The translations under genes and the position numbers were made by a program. A DNA stretch of 64,000 bases from Rhyacophila brunnea (lineage: Eukaryota; Arthropoda; Insecta; Trichoptera; Rhyacophilidae): positions 124,001 to 188,000 of the forward strand of contig JAGYXB010001853.1 in assembly GCA_022495005.1 (NCBI GenBank), given 5' to 3'. The notes under the pieces are model-generated. The model was not told the origin of the DNA. It did no database searches and worked only from the letters and a program-made list of their open reading frames with translations. Shown here in pieces: positions 22,790 through 36,099 of the stretch. The stretch's first letter is position 1. Every line of letters starts with the position of its first letter.

Positions 22790-25700
22790 TGTGGCGGGAA
22801 CAATAAATTGGGAAAATTGCTGTATTGTATTGGCAACACTAACAATTTACTTTACTACGGTATTCCTTTTTCAAATTGCTTTATCAACGTAGAAAAACTT
22901 GGCTTGTTTAGTTCTGCTGTCTCGACTCTCTACTACTTGCCTACCATACCTACGTTCTAGTCTTGTAATACAACTTCTGTGGAGTCTTCATCGTAATGTA
23001 ATGAAGTAATTAGCGGCGAACAATGCCAACCCACGCAAATATTCCACTTTCTACCAATTAGCTTTGAAAACTCGCTGTCTACAGCTGATGTATGTTACAT
23101 TACTAAAATGCACAGCAATAATAATAATTCGTGTACATTGACTTGCGTTTGAAACAATCGACTATCAAAACAATAATGGCCATATAATGTGATTTACAAT
23201 ACTTTTTTTACAATAAAATTATCCGATTGAATTTTGATAATATTTCGCAAGATTGTACGTAAAACTGATACTTACATAGATACGTAATTTGGTCCAGTTT
23301 GATTGCATTTCGATATTGCCGAATTCGTTTGATAATATACCTAATACACTAATAGTCCAGTTGTCTTTTTTCCTTATAACTGGTTAGCAGTTTGGTTGAA
23401 TCGACGAAAGTAGTGCTTACATGGTAAAACTCTATTATAAACTATGTTTCTATTTTGAACTAGTTTAATTGATATAAATTCATTAGTTATTTGTCACAAA
23501 CTTAACTAAAAAACTGTTATACCATTGTTCCCTTTGGACCGTTAGGATATTGAGCGAGATGGGAGAATTTTGATAAAAGGTAAAGAACAAGATATTGTGG
23601 TCTAACTACGGTTGCCGTCGTAATATTAATACATCGGTAAGACGAATGTATTATTTGTACTTGTGATGAATTAACCAAATCAGAGCCAGTTTGATTTTGT
23701 TTGATATTCGCGCTTTTTTAGTAAGCCTTGCTGACCTTTAGCGCGAGCGAATAACATAAACGCTTTCTCAATCTTATATGTATATACTTAATACGGGATC
23801 AGTCGTCTTTCCACCGACCCAGCGAGCATCCGATTCAAAGTGTAACTTCTCCATTTTTGTTTTTATGGGGAATGGAGCGTGTCGTAATGTCGAGCGCAGG
23901 GAACTCAGAAATTTTCTTTTCTGTGGTCGAGCGCCTTTCAACAATTCCATAACCGTGTATAAAATTTTATAATTGTACGACTGGTTAAAACTGTTTCGAG
24001 GCCCCTTTTAAATCATTCGACGAATAGATTGCGTTATCTGCGTCAAAGAAAATCGTCACTGGCAGGAAGAATGATAGTCTAGAAAAACTCGCGCTATTTG
24101 ATCAGGTTGAAGGTTAGAAAGGTGGAGGAAGAATTCCACTGATTTCACAAAAAATGCCATGGATTTTCGCTGGCATAAACCCTGAATGGCGAGGGGGATG
24201 GAGCCAAGCCAAGGAAATAGGTGTCAGACAAACAAACCATGTTGGTCACGATACTCGGTGATAGGTCCTGACTAGAGAATAGGTACATTATATTAAAAAC
24301 GTGTTATTCATTCGGCATGCGATAGGCCCTATCCTCTACTTCACCAGGTTATGTGTTAGTTGCTCTCACCCATACTGAAAGACCAATAGTCTTAACCTCG
24401 GGATTTTTTGATAATTTGTCGCGTCCACCCAAGGACAAGTTTGTTCAATCTGTTCTTACTTGCGATCTCTAATAGCAATCCCCCCTTTGACAAAACAATC
24501 CCCTCCAGTCCTCTCATTGTATCTATGGATCGAAAATTAATTAAATATTGTGTATAAAGATATGAAGTAGCAGAGATGATGGTAAACGAGGTAAAGAAGG
24601 GAGGTAGCTATTAATTTTATTATTCATGGACTTCTCAGTATTTTAATCGCCATTCTTCGAAACATTCGTACCTATAACATGATTTTCCTTTACATTTACA
24701 ATCTTGCAAAATGACATTATTTTATTATCACCAATTCCGACGCCTAAAATGAAATTTCTCTGAATCAAAAACCAGAACTGAATCGTGAATAAATTATTAT
24801 TATTTAATAATAAACAATTTTGTTGGTCCACGAGCGACCGCTTTGCTTTTATTTTTTTGGCAAATTTGTTCAATGCAATTAACCTGAAAAAACAAATATC
24901 TTTAGACAATGGCGGCTGAAGAAAATTCACAACAATGCCTGAATCGCAAATCGGGGCTATAAAGCGTAACGGATCTGGAACAATGGTTACCAAAAAAACC
25001 GTAAGTAAGGAAAAACTAAAAGAAGTATGATACTTTTTCGCCAGCTGATTACATGTACTTACAAAACTTTTTTTCCTATATTACGCTAGATAGTAGAAAA
25101 CTTCGTTGCATCGTATTAGTAGATTATCATTTATTTTTGCTCATTCAATTATATTTCATTAAAGACACTTAGAAATATCGACAGAATTAAGAGTAAATAC
25201 ATCAGAAAATTATTTGGTTAAAATATCAACATGTCCAAAAAACCGATGATTTGTTTCTAAATTATTGGTATAATTCCTGAAAAAAAAACTATTCTAAAAT
25301 ATTATATATATATTATTAGTAAGTATGTAAACAACACTTAGGAATACTTTTTATTACAACTTTTTTATTAGGTCGTATTCTTATTTGTCCGGTGTTTGTT
25401 GTCCGGTACAAATCTTGCAATCGATTTTTAACTAACTTCCCGTCTAGCTAGACATTTGAAACTTGTAGAATATATCAGAACACGATGCCAATGCATTTTT
25501 TAAATACTTTTAGCCATTTTTAAGTAGAATTAAATTAATTTTCAGTTAATTCTGTTTTGTATGAAAAGTTATTTCGGAAAAAATCCGTAATCCAATCCAC
25601 TATTATTGGTTCCTAGGTCCTAACAACTAAATTATTAATATATACGTGCGTTACTATGGAAATCAATATGAGTGTCAAAATGACATTTCAGTATTATTTC

Positions 25701-25834
25701 TATAAAATACATTTTTTTTGATCGTATAAGCTAGTCAAGTCAAGTGTATATGATTTTTAACAGAAAATTTAAAAACGTTGTATATAAAAAGTTCTTTTTA
25801 TCTTGTAATTATTTTAAATTATACTAGTTATAAC
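22790..25834. other. Long unassigned AT-rich region
   Basis: No gene or window-recurring repeat found. Open frames at 23778-23972 (plus) and 24643-24993 (minus, 116 codons) have ordinary background composition and no recognisable motif, and are treated as chance. Confidence 0.4.
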
Positions 25835-25972
25835 CAGTGGCGAAGGGTGCCTATTGAAGGAACTGGAAGTAGGCTGGGGTAGATTATAGAAAAATCATAT
25901 GGGACTCCACAGGTTAGAAGTTGTATTAACAGATTTTTATTTTTACGAGAAATGGATGATAGCCAGTTATTT
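25835..25972. repeat. Family B-type terminus abutting a SINE-body fragment
   Basis: CAGTGGCGAAGGGTG at 25835 plus GTAGGCTG nearby copies the left end of the B element at 34239, but no matching right end is certain. From about 25903 the sequence matches the SINE at 18822-19025 (TTGTATTAACAGATTTT). A composite of two fragments. Confidence 0.5.
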
Positions 25973-26655
25973 GGCGTAAAACTCACTTAACGCAGCGAGT
26001 GGGGCGCTCGCGCAAAATTTCACAAGTGGCGCGTAAATCATCGAAAATACAACGTAATCAAATACGCCAGCGCACACTGGATTTGACGACGCATTGTGCC
26101 CGCCTGCCCCATGAGTCACCGTCGTGTGGCTTCTCAGCGGCACGAATTAACGAAAATACAACGTAGTCCATTCATTGAACACGGAAAGCAAAATCACGCT
26201 CCTGGAAGCGTCGTCGATAGACGGGCGAGAAGCCATTATTTAATAACAGTGAAATTATTGTTTAGTTATTGCGTGTCCGATATTTCGCTGGTAGAATGAT
26301 CGTGAATATTAATTACAAGCCCCGAGAAATAATATAATATTTTTATTGCTTTGTTATGAGAGACGCTGATAATAATAATTATTTTGTTCTTCTTGGGCCC
26401 CTTATTACATAGGTGAAGGGTAATGCGCGGGTGGGAGGGGCCTACTTAGTAGTGAGGGCACCGAGCGCCGCTTTGGTGGGCTTTATGCCATAGATTCATA
26501 TTCTGGTTCCAAACATTAAAAAACAATATGTGAATTTCTACACTATATGCTTGCCTTATAACCGCTTGTTCATCGTAGACATAAAGTATCCATTTGAAAC
26601 TGAATTTTGAACAGCATTTTTAAATTTGAGCGAACTATTTATACCTACTTAACAT
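25973..26655. other. CpG-rich patch, unassigned
   Basis: 26000-26280 is CpG-rich with a direct repeat CGAAAATACAACGTA (about 26043 and 26151). No coding homology or terminal inverted repeat was established. Confidence 0.4.
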
Positions 26656-26974
26656 CAGGGACCGCAGAATTAATGGGAACTCATACATAACGGATGTGGA
26701 GTAACAGGCAACCGATCTCGAGTGTAGAAGAATATGGGGTAAACTTAACACGTGTCAAGAATACGTCATTTCAAGATTATACTTCAACAACTGATCTCGG
26801 TGTATGCAGTGACGCTCATTCAATATTGGTGTACCTATTTGAAGGTTGCAACACACACTATTGCACGTCTATAATTATTATACTTACACATCATTCAAAA
26901 CCTTGTTTCAAAATGTAGTGTATTGAGGATGGTATAGCATATCTGAATTCTATTTATTAATATTATGTTCTGTG
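26656..26974 (+). mobile_element. Family C element, copy C2
   Basis: Starts CAGGGACCGCAGAATTAATG, ends TATGTTCTGTG, with all internal C blocks. A 74-codon open frame inside is not gene-like. TSD not recognisable. Confidence 0.8.
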
Positions 26975-28012
26975 AAACAAGTTTTATTAAATTAATATGC
27001 AAATTCATACACCTATTTGGAAAATTGGAAGTATTGGTTTTCATATTGCCAAAAATGGTTAATTGTTGTCATATTATAACGGCACAACACATAATAGGTA
27101 TAATTAGTGACTCTGCCATTTGCAATATAAAATAGAAAGCAGTCAGTCACAAAACGTGACATGTTTATTATTGCGTGTGGATAATTAGGATGCAGAAAGC
27201 AGTGCCATTTTAGCCAGTCGCCTCACGTCCGACCCACTCCCATTATTATTTCAACCCTTCGCGAGAAATTGTAATAACATCCAGCCAACCACCCCTATAG
27301 TCGCATCGGTGAAATTTAATTTCGGTGTAGCTAGTGCGGTACCTACTCTCTAGTGTAGTTGGATGTAGCTAGCTATCAGAGATCAACCCTGTTTGTGTAG
27401 ATATCTGTTGTAATGGTCTGCCACCGCGTAAGGGGTGTGTGTACTTACAGTAGACTTGGCAATTTGTATTGCGTTGAATTAGATTTTGTCAGTGATATAC
27501 ACTTATGTAATGATTAAAGTACGTATAAATAATAAATATGTTTTGAATTCTACGATTTATTAATTCACTCGTATGGCGGCAGGATGTCGGCGACAGCATT
27601 AACAAAAGCGCAGTCACAGTAACACAAAATCACATTGTCAGCACTGTCTTCAGAAGTACCGGTAAAGTCTCAATCCATATCAGGTTTGCGGATGGCAGAT
27701 ATTCCTCCAAGGAAGGCATACATATATGTCTTAAGAATACGCTCAGCGGTTTGGATTTCTCCGCACTCGCGTAAAAAGGTTTTAATTCCCGACTTAGACA
27801 CGTTATAAACCCATCGGGTAATTGCTTTGTAATTGCGTAGCGTATAAGGCTTAGCTTTGGAATATTTTCAAAACAAATGAATACGGATAACTTTTGCTGG
27901 CGTTGCTTGTTGCTTGTGTATGGAGTGGGCAAGCAAAATCATACTACCTAACGTTTTTTTACAAAATATTTAAATATTGAAGGTATGATAACAATATTAC
28001 AATTGTATCACT
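26975..28012. other. Unassigned AT-rich region
   Basis: A 100-codon minus-strand open frame at 27630-27932 lacks any recognised domain. No repeats detected. Confidence 0.4.
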
Positions 28013-28362
28013 ACTGTCCGACAACAAGAAATCGTCGATAACAGGAAGTCGCTTATATTTCTTAAGACTTCTCAGTGACGTACCTATCGTGGCGGTAATT
28101 TGTGTATCGACCCTCCTTTAAGATGCGACTCTTTTTCTTATAATTTTCTAATAATAATTATAACATCACTCCTGATCGTTTTTGTTATAAAAAGCTTCAA
28201 ATTACGTAAATTGATAAGACCGTAAACCACGGGAGCGTAAAATGAAATGAATATTTGAGGGTGTTCCTCATTTGAAAATGGAAGTGCAATTACCTGCACC
28301 GGAGGGGATTGTTAGTTAACAGTTTTAACACGTGTATAAGAAAGTCTTGTTCGACAATAAGT
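28013..28362 (+). mobile_element. Family H element, copy 3
   Basis: Starts ACTGTCCGACAACAAGAAAT and ends CTTGTTCGACAATAAGT, weakly inverted ends; interior colinear with 20999-21370. Confidence 0.7.
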
Positions 28363-29611
28363 CCCAGACCACACCACATTTTCTCATAATATATGGAGCA
28401 TTATCGGATAGCTAGTATATTATTATCAATTCATTCATTAATTTATTTCTTATCGTATTAAAATCCAACCAAATACCACTGATTTGCAAAGAATGATGAA
28501 GTTCTAGTTACCGCATCAAAATCAATATCAATATAACATAACGTGACGTTGGTATTGTTTTCAAGACTACAGTCATACTTCTTACCTACTCAGTGATAGA
28601 TTACTATTAAAATACTATCTCGTTAACCTTTTCATGTGATAAACTTTAAATTAAAACAAAACAGGTTCTATAACCAATCGTCAAGTGAGAAAAACAAACA
28701 CATAAATAAAACAACATACCCTCAATAATGTGGTAATTTTTAACATGTTTTTGCAAAAATTTTATTATAAAACATAGAATTTAAAGTTATCACGGTAAAC
28801 CACAATCGACCGACACACCTTTTATGCGTTCAATTTACTTACCTGAGTTTTTTCAACCAAGCGTGACTGTTAAAATCTTCAAGGTGAATAATGGTAGGCG
28901 TCTTCCATTATCTTTTGAAATACAGGTAAGTATATTATTATTTATACAGACTCTCAGTGGCTCGTTTGTATTGCATAAGGCTCCGGGTTCGAATGCGGGC
29001 GAAGTCACAGTTTCATAATAATTATATTGATATTGGATAATAATATTATATTTTCAATGTAATTTATTAATCTTCATATTTTAATGACTATTTTATCATC
29101 CTCTATACTGAGCTGTACGAAGGCTCCAACGTAGCTCACACTTCATGGAAGAATGTGCATTGTTTGAATGATAATGAGCCGGTAAGGAGAGTAAACAGTA
29201 AACCCACCCCATCCCACCCTATTGGGCCAAGGGGAAGAGATATGACTACAGTTTTTTTCCTAAACTCTGTCGTTAAACACCAAGATGCATGGTTGTTACA
29301 TCAGCCATGTGCAGCTTAGTTTCGGGACAAGGAAGCGTGGAATTATATTTTCATTCTGAAATGTTTCGTCATGTATGGCGACCGTGCACAAATCGCGATG
29401 GATTAACTCAATAAATTCAACATCATTTCGATTACTGTGTGCTGGGGGTACATAATTGGTATAGTTGGTAGATCGTCTTGTTAGTGACCTTCAACAGTTC
29501 AACTTCTTTATTGAATTTAACCCCGATACGAGGGCAGACCACGACATGATTCTAAGACGTCACTATCGGTTTTTGTCCCTGTAAGAATATCTCAGCTGGT
29601 TATGTTCTATC
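28363..29611. other. Unassigned, with a possible tRNA-like SINE head near 28960-29010
   Basis: GGCTCGTTTGTATTGCATAA followed by box B-like GGTTCGAATGC resembles a tRNA-derived SINE head on the plus strand, but there is no partner copy or TSD. Nothing else recognised. Confidence 0.3.
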
Positions 29612-29938
29612 CAGGGAACTCAGAAATAATAGGAACTGAAATACCTAACGGGTGTGGAGAAGCAGGCAACCGATCTCGAGTTCGGAAGAACACGGGATAA
29701 ACTTAAACACGTGTCAATAATACGTAATACGTCGGTTACTGACAACTGCTCTAAGTTTATGCAATGACGCTCATTTAATATTGGTGTATTGAAGGTTGCA
29801 ACATACACTATTGCACGTCGATAATGCGTGGTTCATTTTCGTAGGACACTCACACATTCAAAACCCTGCGTCAAAATGTACCTACTGTAGGTATTGGGAT
29901 AGGGCCTATCGGAATTATATTTATTAATCTGTTCTGTG
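29612..29938 (+). mobile_element. Family C element, copy C3
   Basis: Starts CAGGGAACTCAGAAATAATA and ends TTAATCTGTTCTGTG, close to the family consensus. Flanking 8-mers GTTCTATC and ATTCTACC match at 6 of 8. Confidence 0.88.
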
Positions 29939-30539
29939 ATTCTACCCAATAATGCAATAATAAAACAAATGAAATTGAATAATTGGCAAAGAAAGGTATT
30001 CGTAAGGATGGCGTTTCTCGTTGTTCGTTGCGACAAGGTAAATGAACTGGTGTGAAAACATGACAGTGGGTGGTAGAAAAAAAGCATTGATCTTCCTTAG
30101 TTCCCTATACTCCTTCTTTTGGTGCTTTTTTTAAGCATGCGGCTTTTCTCCGCTTCATATTAGTTAGGTATAATGCTTATCTTGTCTTATTAGTTCGTGA
30201 TGATTATTTTGTGCTTAAATTCCAACGTTGCCGATCTAATATTTCTCGTTTATTTTTTTATTTCAATGGTTTGTTTGCGCTTAGAGAAATAAGTCGCAAT
30301 CACATTGCCAAAAACATTTTTGCGCCATGTTGCTCTGGCAATAAAGTAAATAATAATAATATTTTATTGGGTTTCGCAGTCCAGTGCCTCAGACGTCCAA
30401 CAGACCTTGAGATTCGCGATTCGATTCTTTGCCGTTGTCAATCGATTGAACATGGATTCAATGCAAAAAGTAATTCTCGATTTTTGCCGCTCACGTTGGC
30501 CATTTTTTGCTATAATTTGCCAAATATTTCTTATAAATT

Positions 30540-30978
30540 CGTGTCCGGAAAATTGTACGTTGGTATGCAATTGGCAGTATAACAGTTCACCGTGATCTGT
30601 TGTAATTGGAAACCGATGGCCGTATAATATTGATATTAAATTAATGTCTAAATAAAACTACTACAACGGAACGACAGAAGTAAAATGGAAATATAATCAT
30701 ATCGTATAGGTACTTACTTATGTTTATATACAATTCTGGTAGGTGCTTGTAAATATCAAATTGTTCTATCAAATATCTGATAATAGTGCTAATAATGACA
30801 GCATTACTATCAGATATTTGATACTAATGAATATCAAATTAACGTTTTTATTGAATCAGCTAATACTATTGGAATAATTGATCCACGAACAGCGTCATTT
30901 TATAACCTCATCTCTTTCCTGTTCTACGGCTCACGGTGAATTGCGATACAGCGAAATGTAATGTGTATAAATTACGCG
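30540..30978 (+). mobile_element. Family D element, copy D1
   Basis: Left end CGTGTCCGGAAAATTGTACG, then TTCACCGTGATCTG; right end CTCACGGTGAATTGC...AAATTACGCG is an inverted counterpart. Contains a perfect 16-bp stem TATCAAATATCTGATA at 30767-30782 and 30808-30823. Colinear with D5 through CCGTATA and ATGTCTAAATAAAAC. Confidence 0.75.
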
Positions 30979-31084
30979 TAATCTTATAAAAACTATGGCA
31001 TTAATACATTACCCAGGCGCTCTTAAGTGTTTACATTGGGGCTGTCCAAGTTTTTATTTTTGTTCTAATAAAGAATGTTGCTCG

Positions 31085-31290
31085 GAGTGGACAACCGCTG
31101 GACAAATACAGTTACATCAAAGAGGTTTTAAACGACCACAAGGCCACCCCAAAACCCGCTGAATCGCTGAACTCACCAAGTTCTGTAGATAGATGTGGCA
31201 CCGTAAAACTAAGGACTGAAAAGAGTGGAGAAGCTAGTGAAAGTCTTCATCCAGTAATTAACTGTCCGGGGTGTTGATGGTTGTGATGAA
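31085..31290 (+). pseudogene. Decayed LINE reverse-transcriptase tail
   Basis: CGCTCGGAGTGGACAACCGC, CTGGACAAAT and AAACGACCAC match 44700-44780, where translation gives the typical GHVARRMDNRW / KRP motif of LINE reverse-transcriptase C-termini. Frames are broken. Confidence 0.55.
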
Positions 31291-31752
31291 GTAAGATTAC
31301 CTATCTAATATAATATGACTATATATTATATACGCATATGTTCTAGTATCGATTGTAGTACCTACCTACATAAAGTTTAAATGTTAAATGAATTCTATTG
31401 TATGCTATAAAAATAAATAGTGATGTGCCAACGATTCTCTTCCACTTATATATATATATAGGATATATTCTACACAACCTCATAATGGCATATTGGCAAT
31501 GTAGCGTGGGTCGATATAAGAAACGATTATATAAGTATAGTATTGCATATGTATAGTGTAAAAATGATATTGAATACACGTTTTACAGTTACAAGCGGCC
31601 ATTTAAAACGGATATGGGGCTTGCAGTTGAGTGGGCGGCCGGTATAACTTCTTTCAACTAAAACAAGTTTCCACGATAGCATACTAATATTATTTCGTCC
31701 GGCGACTGTGTGAAAAGAGATTACGTTTTTTTTTGTTTACTTATTTATTTCT

Positions 31753-32075
31753 CAGGATTCACTCATACATAATAATATGTCCGGGGACTGAAATATCTAA
31801 CGGGTAAGGAGAAGCAGGCAAGCGATCTCGAGGAAGGAAGAATACGGGATAAATTTAAACACGTCAAGAATACGTCATACGTCGAATACTGACAACTGCT
31901 CTCGGTTTATGCATTGACGCTCATTGAATATTGGTGTATTACACACACTATTGCACGTCTATAATGCGTGGTTCATTTCGTAGTACAATAACATACTTAT
32001 TCATAACTCTGCGTCACAATTTAATGTATTGGTAGGTATATAGCCTATCAGAATTCTATTTATTATCTGTTCTAT
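31753..32075 (+). mobile_element. Family C element, copy C4
   Basis: C blocks AACGGGTAAGGAGAAGCAGG, GCGATCTCGAG, ACACGTCAAGAATACGTC and TTGCACGTCTATAATGCG are present. The left end is rearranged (CAGGATTCAC at 31753), so the start is approximate; the right end reads TCTGTTCTAT. Confidence 0.75.
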
Positions 32076-32360
32076 AAATATGTCGATATAAAGATTAGGA
32101 AGGATGCTCGCACACAATAGCTAGAGTCTGTATTCGAAAGCATTGTGCCATCGCGTTCGACTGTTGCAAGTTTTCAATTGGAGGGAACGAGAGGGAATGC
32201 AGTGCTGAATGCTGAAGCGGGGGGAAACCGCACGCCAGCTTATAGTAGACTCTTGGTACGTGTGGGATATGACAAGTGTTAATTTCACGAACTGTATGGA
32301 CATAAGCAATAGTGTTTTACTTATAAATTAGCAGGCGCGCATACAATAGGGGGGGGGGGT

Positions 32361-32771
32361 TCCAGGTCAATTGTTTAATTGATTTTTTTAAACTTATCAA
32401 CAGGATCTGTAAATTGTAGTCATACATATTACACATATTGTTGGTTTATTTTTTAACTTCATTAAGCCCTGGCTAAACCAAACTATAATAGATTAACCAT
32501 ATTATTCTATCTATCTATAAAATATCCAAAGTTATGTTGATTTAATTGCATAATTTTAGATATTTTATAGATAGATTAGTATTTTTTGACTATTATCATC
32601 TATTATGGCTTGGTTTCGCAGGGTTTAATTGAATTTTAAAAAACTAACCAACACCATCTATAAATAAAATTGTAGTCATATTTCAATAAAAACAAATGCG
32701 TATGACTAACAAAGTTTAATGTGCACTATTTATGTCGGATCTTAAAAGCCTACCTCCACCCTTCGCCACTG
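32361..32771 (-). mobile_element. Family A element, copy A3, truncated
   Basis: Ends at right with CCTCCACCCTTCGCCACTG; colinear with A5 in reverse (AGTTTAATGTGCACTATTTA, GGTTTCGCAGGGTTTAATTG, central palindrome around TATTTTATAGATAGA). The other terminus is missing, and homology fades at about 32361 near a poly-G run (32350). Confidence 0.8.
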
Positions 32772-33424
32772 GTGTGTGTACTGTATAAAGTAGTGACTAT
32801 CGCCGTGTCCTTTTTCGACGTCTCCATCTTTTCGGGTTTTATTATTATCATTTGAAATACGTTATGAAGTTACACACTGCGCACAGAATCAAATTAGTGA
32901 TTCTTAATAGAGGAAAACTACAGTAAAACAGCTACAATCAACAAATACTAAGCGACATTAATTGACTTCACTATAAAGTATAATCTACATGAATTACATT
33001 TGTAAATTTAAATTGTGCATACTTAATTCGATCGGTGATGTAAGAGTTAAATTCACTGTTTCGATTATAGTAATTGCCACATTACTTAATTTGGGACTGA
33101 GCAAATTCACCTTGGAGAATGCATAATCGATTTGCATCGAAATAAATCTTTTTTTAATGGTACCATAGTCTTTTTGAACCGTTAAACATAGCGCATCGAT
33201 TTTAACCTTACACACCGATTCGATGGAGTAATCTTTTTGAATGACTGTTATATATTAATTTAATATTAGCATTTGGCATTTACGAATTAATTACAATATT
33301 CGTGGAGAGATATCATAAACATAATACGGATGTAATATTATTTTAATATGTTATTACGTAAACTTTATACATTAGGTATCTACGTTAAATTAAAAATTCC
33401 ACATAGTTTAATGTTCAATGAATT

Positions 33425-33545
33425 TGGCTTAAGAACCTCCGTGATTGGTAGCAGCTCCACTGAACTGTTCCGGGTAGCAGACGACAAAGATAAGATCGTC
33501 TTGATGGTGGCCGACCTCCGCTAGGGGATGGCACAATAAGAAGAA
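33425..33545 (-). repeat. LINE 3'-end-like repeat fragment
   Basis: On the minus strand TTATTGTGCCATCCCCTAGC, CGGAGGTCGGCC and CGGAACAGTTCAGTGGAGC look like a conserved LINE 3' region that I have seen in arthropod genomes; this recognition is from memory and there is no second copy in the window. 32772-33424 and 33546-34130 show nothing else. Confidence 0.3.
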
Positions 33546-34130
33546 GTATGCATATAAATATATAACGTTTGAGTTTATGATATTATGGATATTATGAAAA
33601 AATGGGACAGACAAAGACTTATGTAGGTAATATGCGAAAAGGACAGCTGATAAAATTTATAAGTTACGGATATAGACAGTGAAGAAATATAGATTGAACA
33701 TGTGGTTAATTGTTGTATTATTATTGCTATTCATAGTGGTACATGCAATAGGAGTAGATAGGTACATAATATTAAAATATTTTTGTCAAATACAACCTTA
33801 TACCACCATAATTAGTTCCCCATGATTATAACGAAAAAATAAACATTTTACTGTTATAATAAAATCTACACAAAAACATACGAGCTTTTATTTCATATAT
33901 CACTAAATAATAAGCTATGAGATAATGACGGTACTTAGCTTTTTTGTCTCTATTCGATAAAGTTTCTTTTTACCTCACTCTACTTCTAGGGCGCAGAATT
34001 TATGTAAGTATTAAGACATACTATAACATATATTGGAGAAAGATAAGTAAAATATAAGTAAAATATATACAACGTAATGGTTAAAAGGAACGTGTGGTGA
34101 TATTGAATTTGTCAACCGCATATCATCACT

Positions 34131-35426
34131 CAGTGGCGAAGGTTCGAGGTACGCTTTTAAAATCCGCCATAAATAGTGCACACTAAACTTTGTCAATCAT
34201 CCTATTTGTTTTCATTGAAATATTACTACACTTTACGGCAGTGGCGAAGGGTGACTTTTGGAAAGAGGTAGGCTGTGGAGATCTGATAAAAAGAACACAC
34301 TTGTCAGGTATAGTACGATAGTACGATATTTACTACTAATGAATAGGTACACACTAGTAAATGACAACGACACACTAATTCAATGAAACTTCAAAAACTC
34401 ATTGACGACATAAAAATGAGCGATGTGTTTAAATTACGTATTTTTCAAAACATGTATACCCATCAAAAATCATTCGATAAAATTTATTTTTATTTATAAA
34501 AACAATCTATACTTACTTATTTATTAATATTCGATTAAACGCCGTTGAAATTTTTTTTTTAATTATCTAATTATTAATGATTTTTGACAAAGTGTGCAGT
34601 CGTGACAACATTATTATGCGCGAATGTTTTAGGCTCTGCGATAGGAGCTTACCTTATTTCGTACAAATCACCAGACTTGCTGCGATTACAAGTCCATACG
34701 AAAAAAAAATTATTTCACACATAATCGGAGATTTATTTACGTCGAGACGTCGCGGCGTTTATTATTTATTTACGGCGCGCTGTGGTATATTTTTTAATAC
34801 CTTTGCAGTTGTTTTGTAAACTGTGTAATACTGTAATACATTCCTACATATACGACATCTCTCGTTGGCAAAATAAATTATTTTTATATAACATAAAATA
34901 ATGAAGTGATTAAGTATATAAATATGTCAATATGCAATTAAAAAATATTTTTCTTAAGAAGGTAGGCTTTAAATAATCGCCTAGTATGGAGTCTTCGCCA
35001 CTGCTTTACGGTGTTGGTTAAAAATTCAATTAAACCCTGCGAAAACCGTACCATAATACTCGTCTATCTATAAAATACCTAAAATTATGCAATTAAATCA
35101 TACATAACTTGGGTATCTATAACTCTATCTATAAAATAATATTTTTCATCTATTATAATTTGGTTTAGGCGGGGCTGAACAAACAAAATATTGTGTAATA
35201 TTTGTCTTGATCCAACCAAAATAAATAAGTATGTAAGTAATTTTGTCGTATACCAAAACTATTAATGGTGTGGTTTAGGCAGGGTTTAATTGATTTTTGA
35301 AAACTAGCCAACACGATCTGTAAATTGTAGTCTTGGTTCAATAAAAACAAATGCGTGTGACTAACAAAGTTTAATGTGCACTATTTACGGCGGATCTTAA
35401 CAGCCTACCTCCACCCTTCACTACTG
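34131..35426. mobile_element. Family A element, copy A4, split by a B element
   Basis: Starts CAGTGGCGAAGGTTCG, ends CCTCCACCCTTCACTACTG; flanking 8-mers TCATCACT (34123-34130) and TCATCGCG (35427-35434) match at 6 of 8. Removing the nested element (34239-35003) and one TSD leaves about 523 bp, nearly the length of A5 (535 bp), and restores the A sequence ACTACA...GGTGTTGGTTA. Confidence 0.88.
34239..35003. mobile_element. Family B hAT element nested in A4
   Basis: Ends CAGTGGCGAAGGGTGACTTT and GGAGTCTTCGCCACTG with perfect 8-bp TSDs CTTTACGG at 34231-34238 and 35004-35011. 765 bp, ends related to family A but interior different. An 80-codon open frame at 34577-34819 is not recognisable as a transposase. 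Confidence 0.93.
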
Positions 35427-36099
35427 TCATCGCGTGAAAGACATATTGTGACTCTGAATACAGTGTAGTATATAAAAAAAATCCCGTAATGTGGAGTTAT
35501 GTATTTTAATAACTGATTGATTCGATAATTATTGCAACAAAAGAAGTTGCGCAATCATCTACTTCTGCGGTGACTTAATGAATCAAGATGAATAATTAAG
35601 CCGGCTTGTTGAGATGAGAGAGTCGAGCTGGCTTGGTTGTAAAATAGTATTATTTCAGCACGTTGTTGACCTCTCACGGTCTGATAGTGTAATTAATTAC
35701 TATTCACAATATTTTGCAGTTACGCGATTCGATATGATACAGCGCTAATTGTTATGTAAAATAGACCGACTTGCAAATTGAGATTAGCATTTGAAATTTC
35801 TCGTGTGTTTTTAATGGAAAAAAAAGTGAATTAGTGAAAGAGTGAAGTAAGTAGTGCCTTTTAAGGTCATCGTGCATCAAATTTAATAAAGTGGGTTCTG
35901 TACGTTAATTGGATAGTTTCGATTTTGACAATTTATAGTCTAAAACAGCTGGAAATATCGCTAGCTTACAACTGTGTTCCAAGTTGTCGTGATAATACGT
36001 ATTTTCTAAATTAATCACTTTTGATTCGTCTAAAACGATAAACGGACGAACCGATAGTTTTGTTTAAATTGCCAGAACCATCACAATTGGGAAGGCGAC

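Noticed and set aside
24120..24240. LINE tail
   Set aside because: A GWSQAKEIG-like reading is suggestive but too short and without the flanking motifs.
24643..24993. 116-codon minus-strand open frame
   Set aside because: No family resemblance; contains an AT-rich run coding NNNN; no supporting context.
25835..25911. A 77-bp mini hAT element with TSD GTTATAAC / GTTAGAAG
   Set aside because: The supposed right end CTCCACAG also belongs to the SINE-like sequence shared with 18822-19025, so the boundary cannot be trusted.
27630..27932. 100-codon minus-strand open frame
   Set aside because: No domain or repeat homology recognised.
34577..34819. Open frame within the family B element as a transposase remnant
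   Set aside because: No hAT motif is recognisable; the element appears non-coding.
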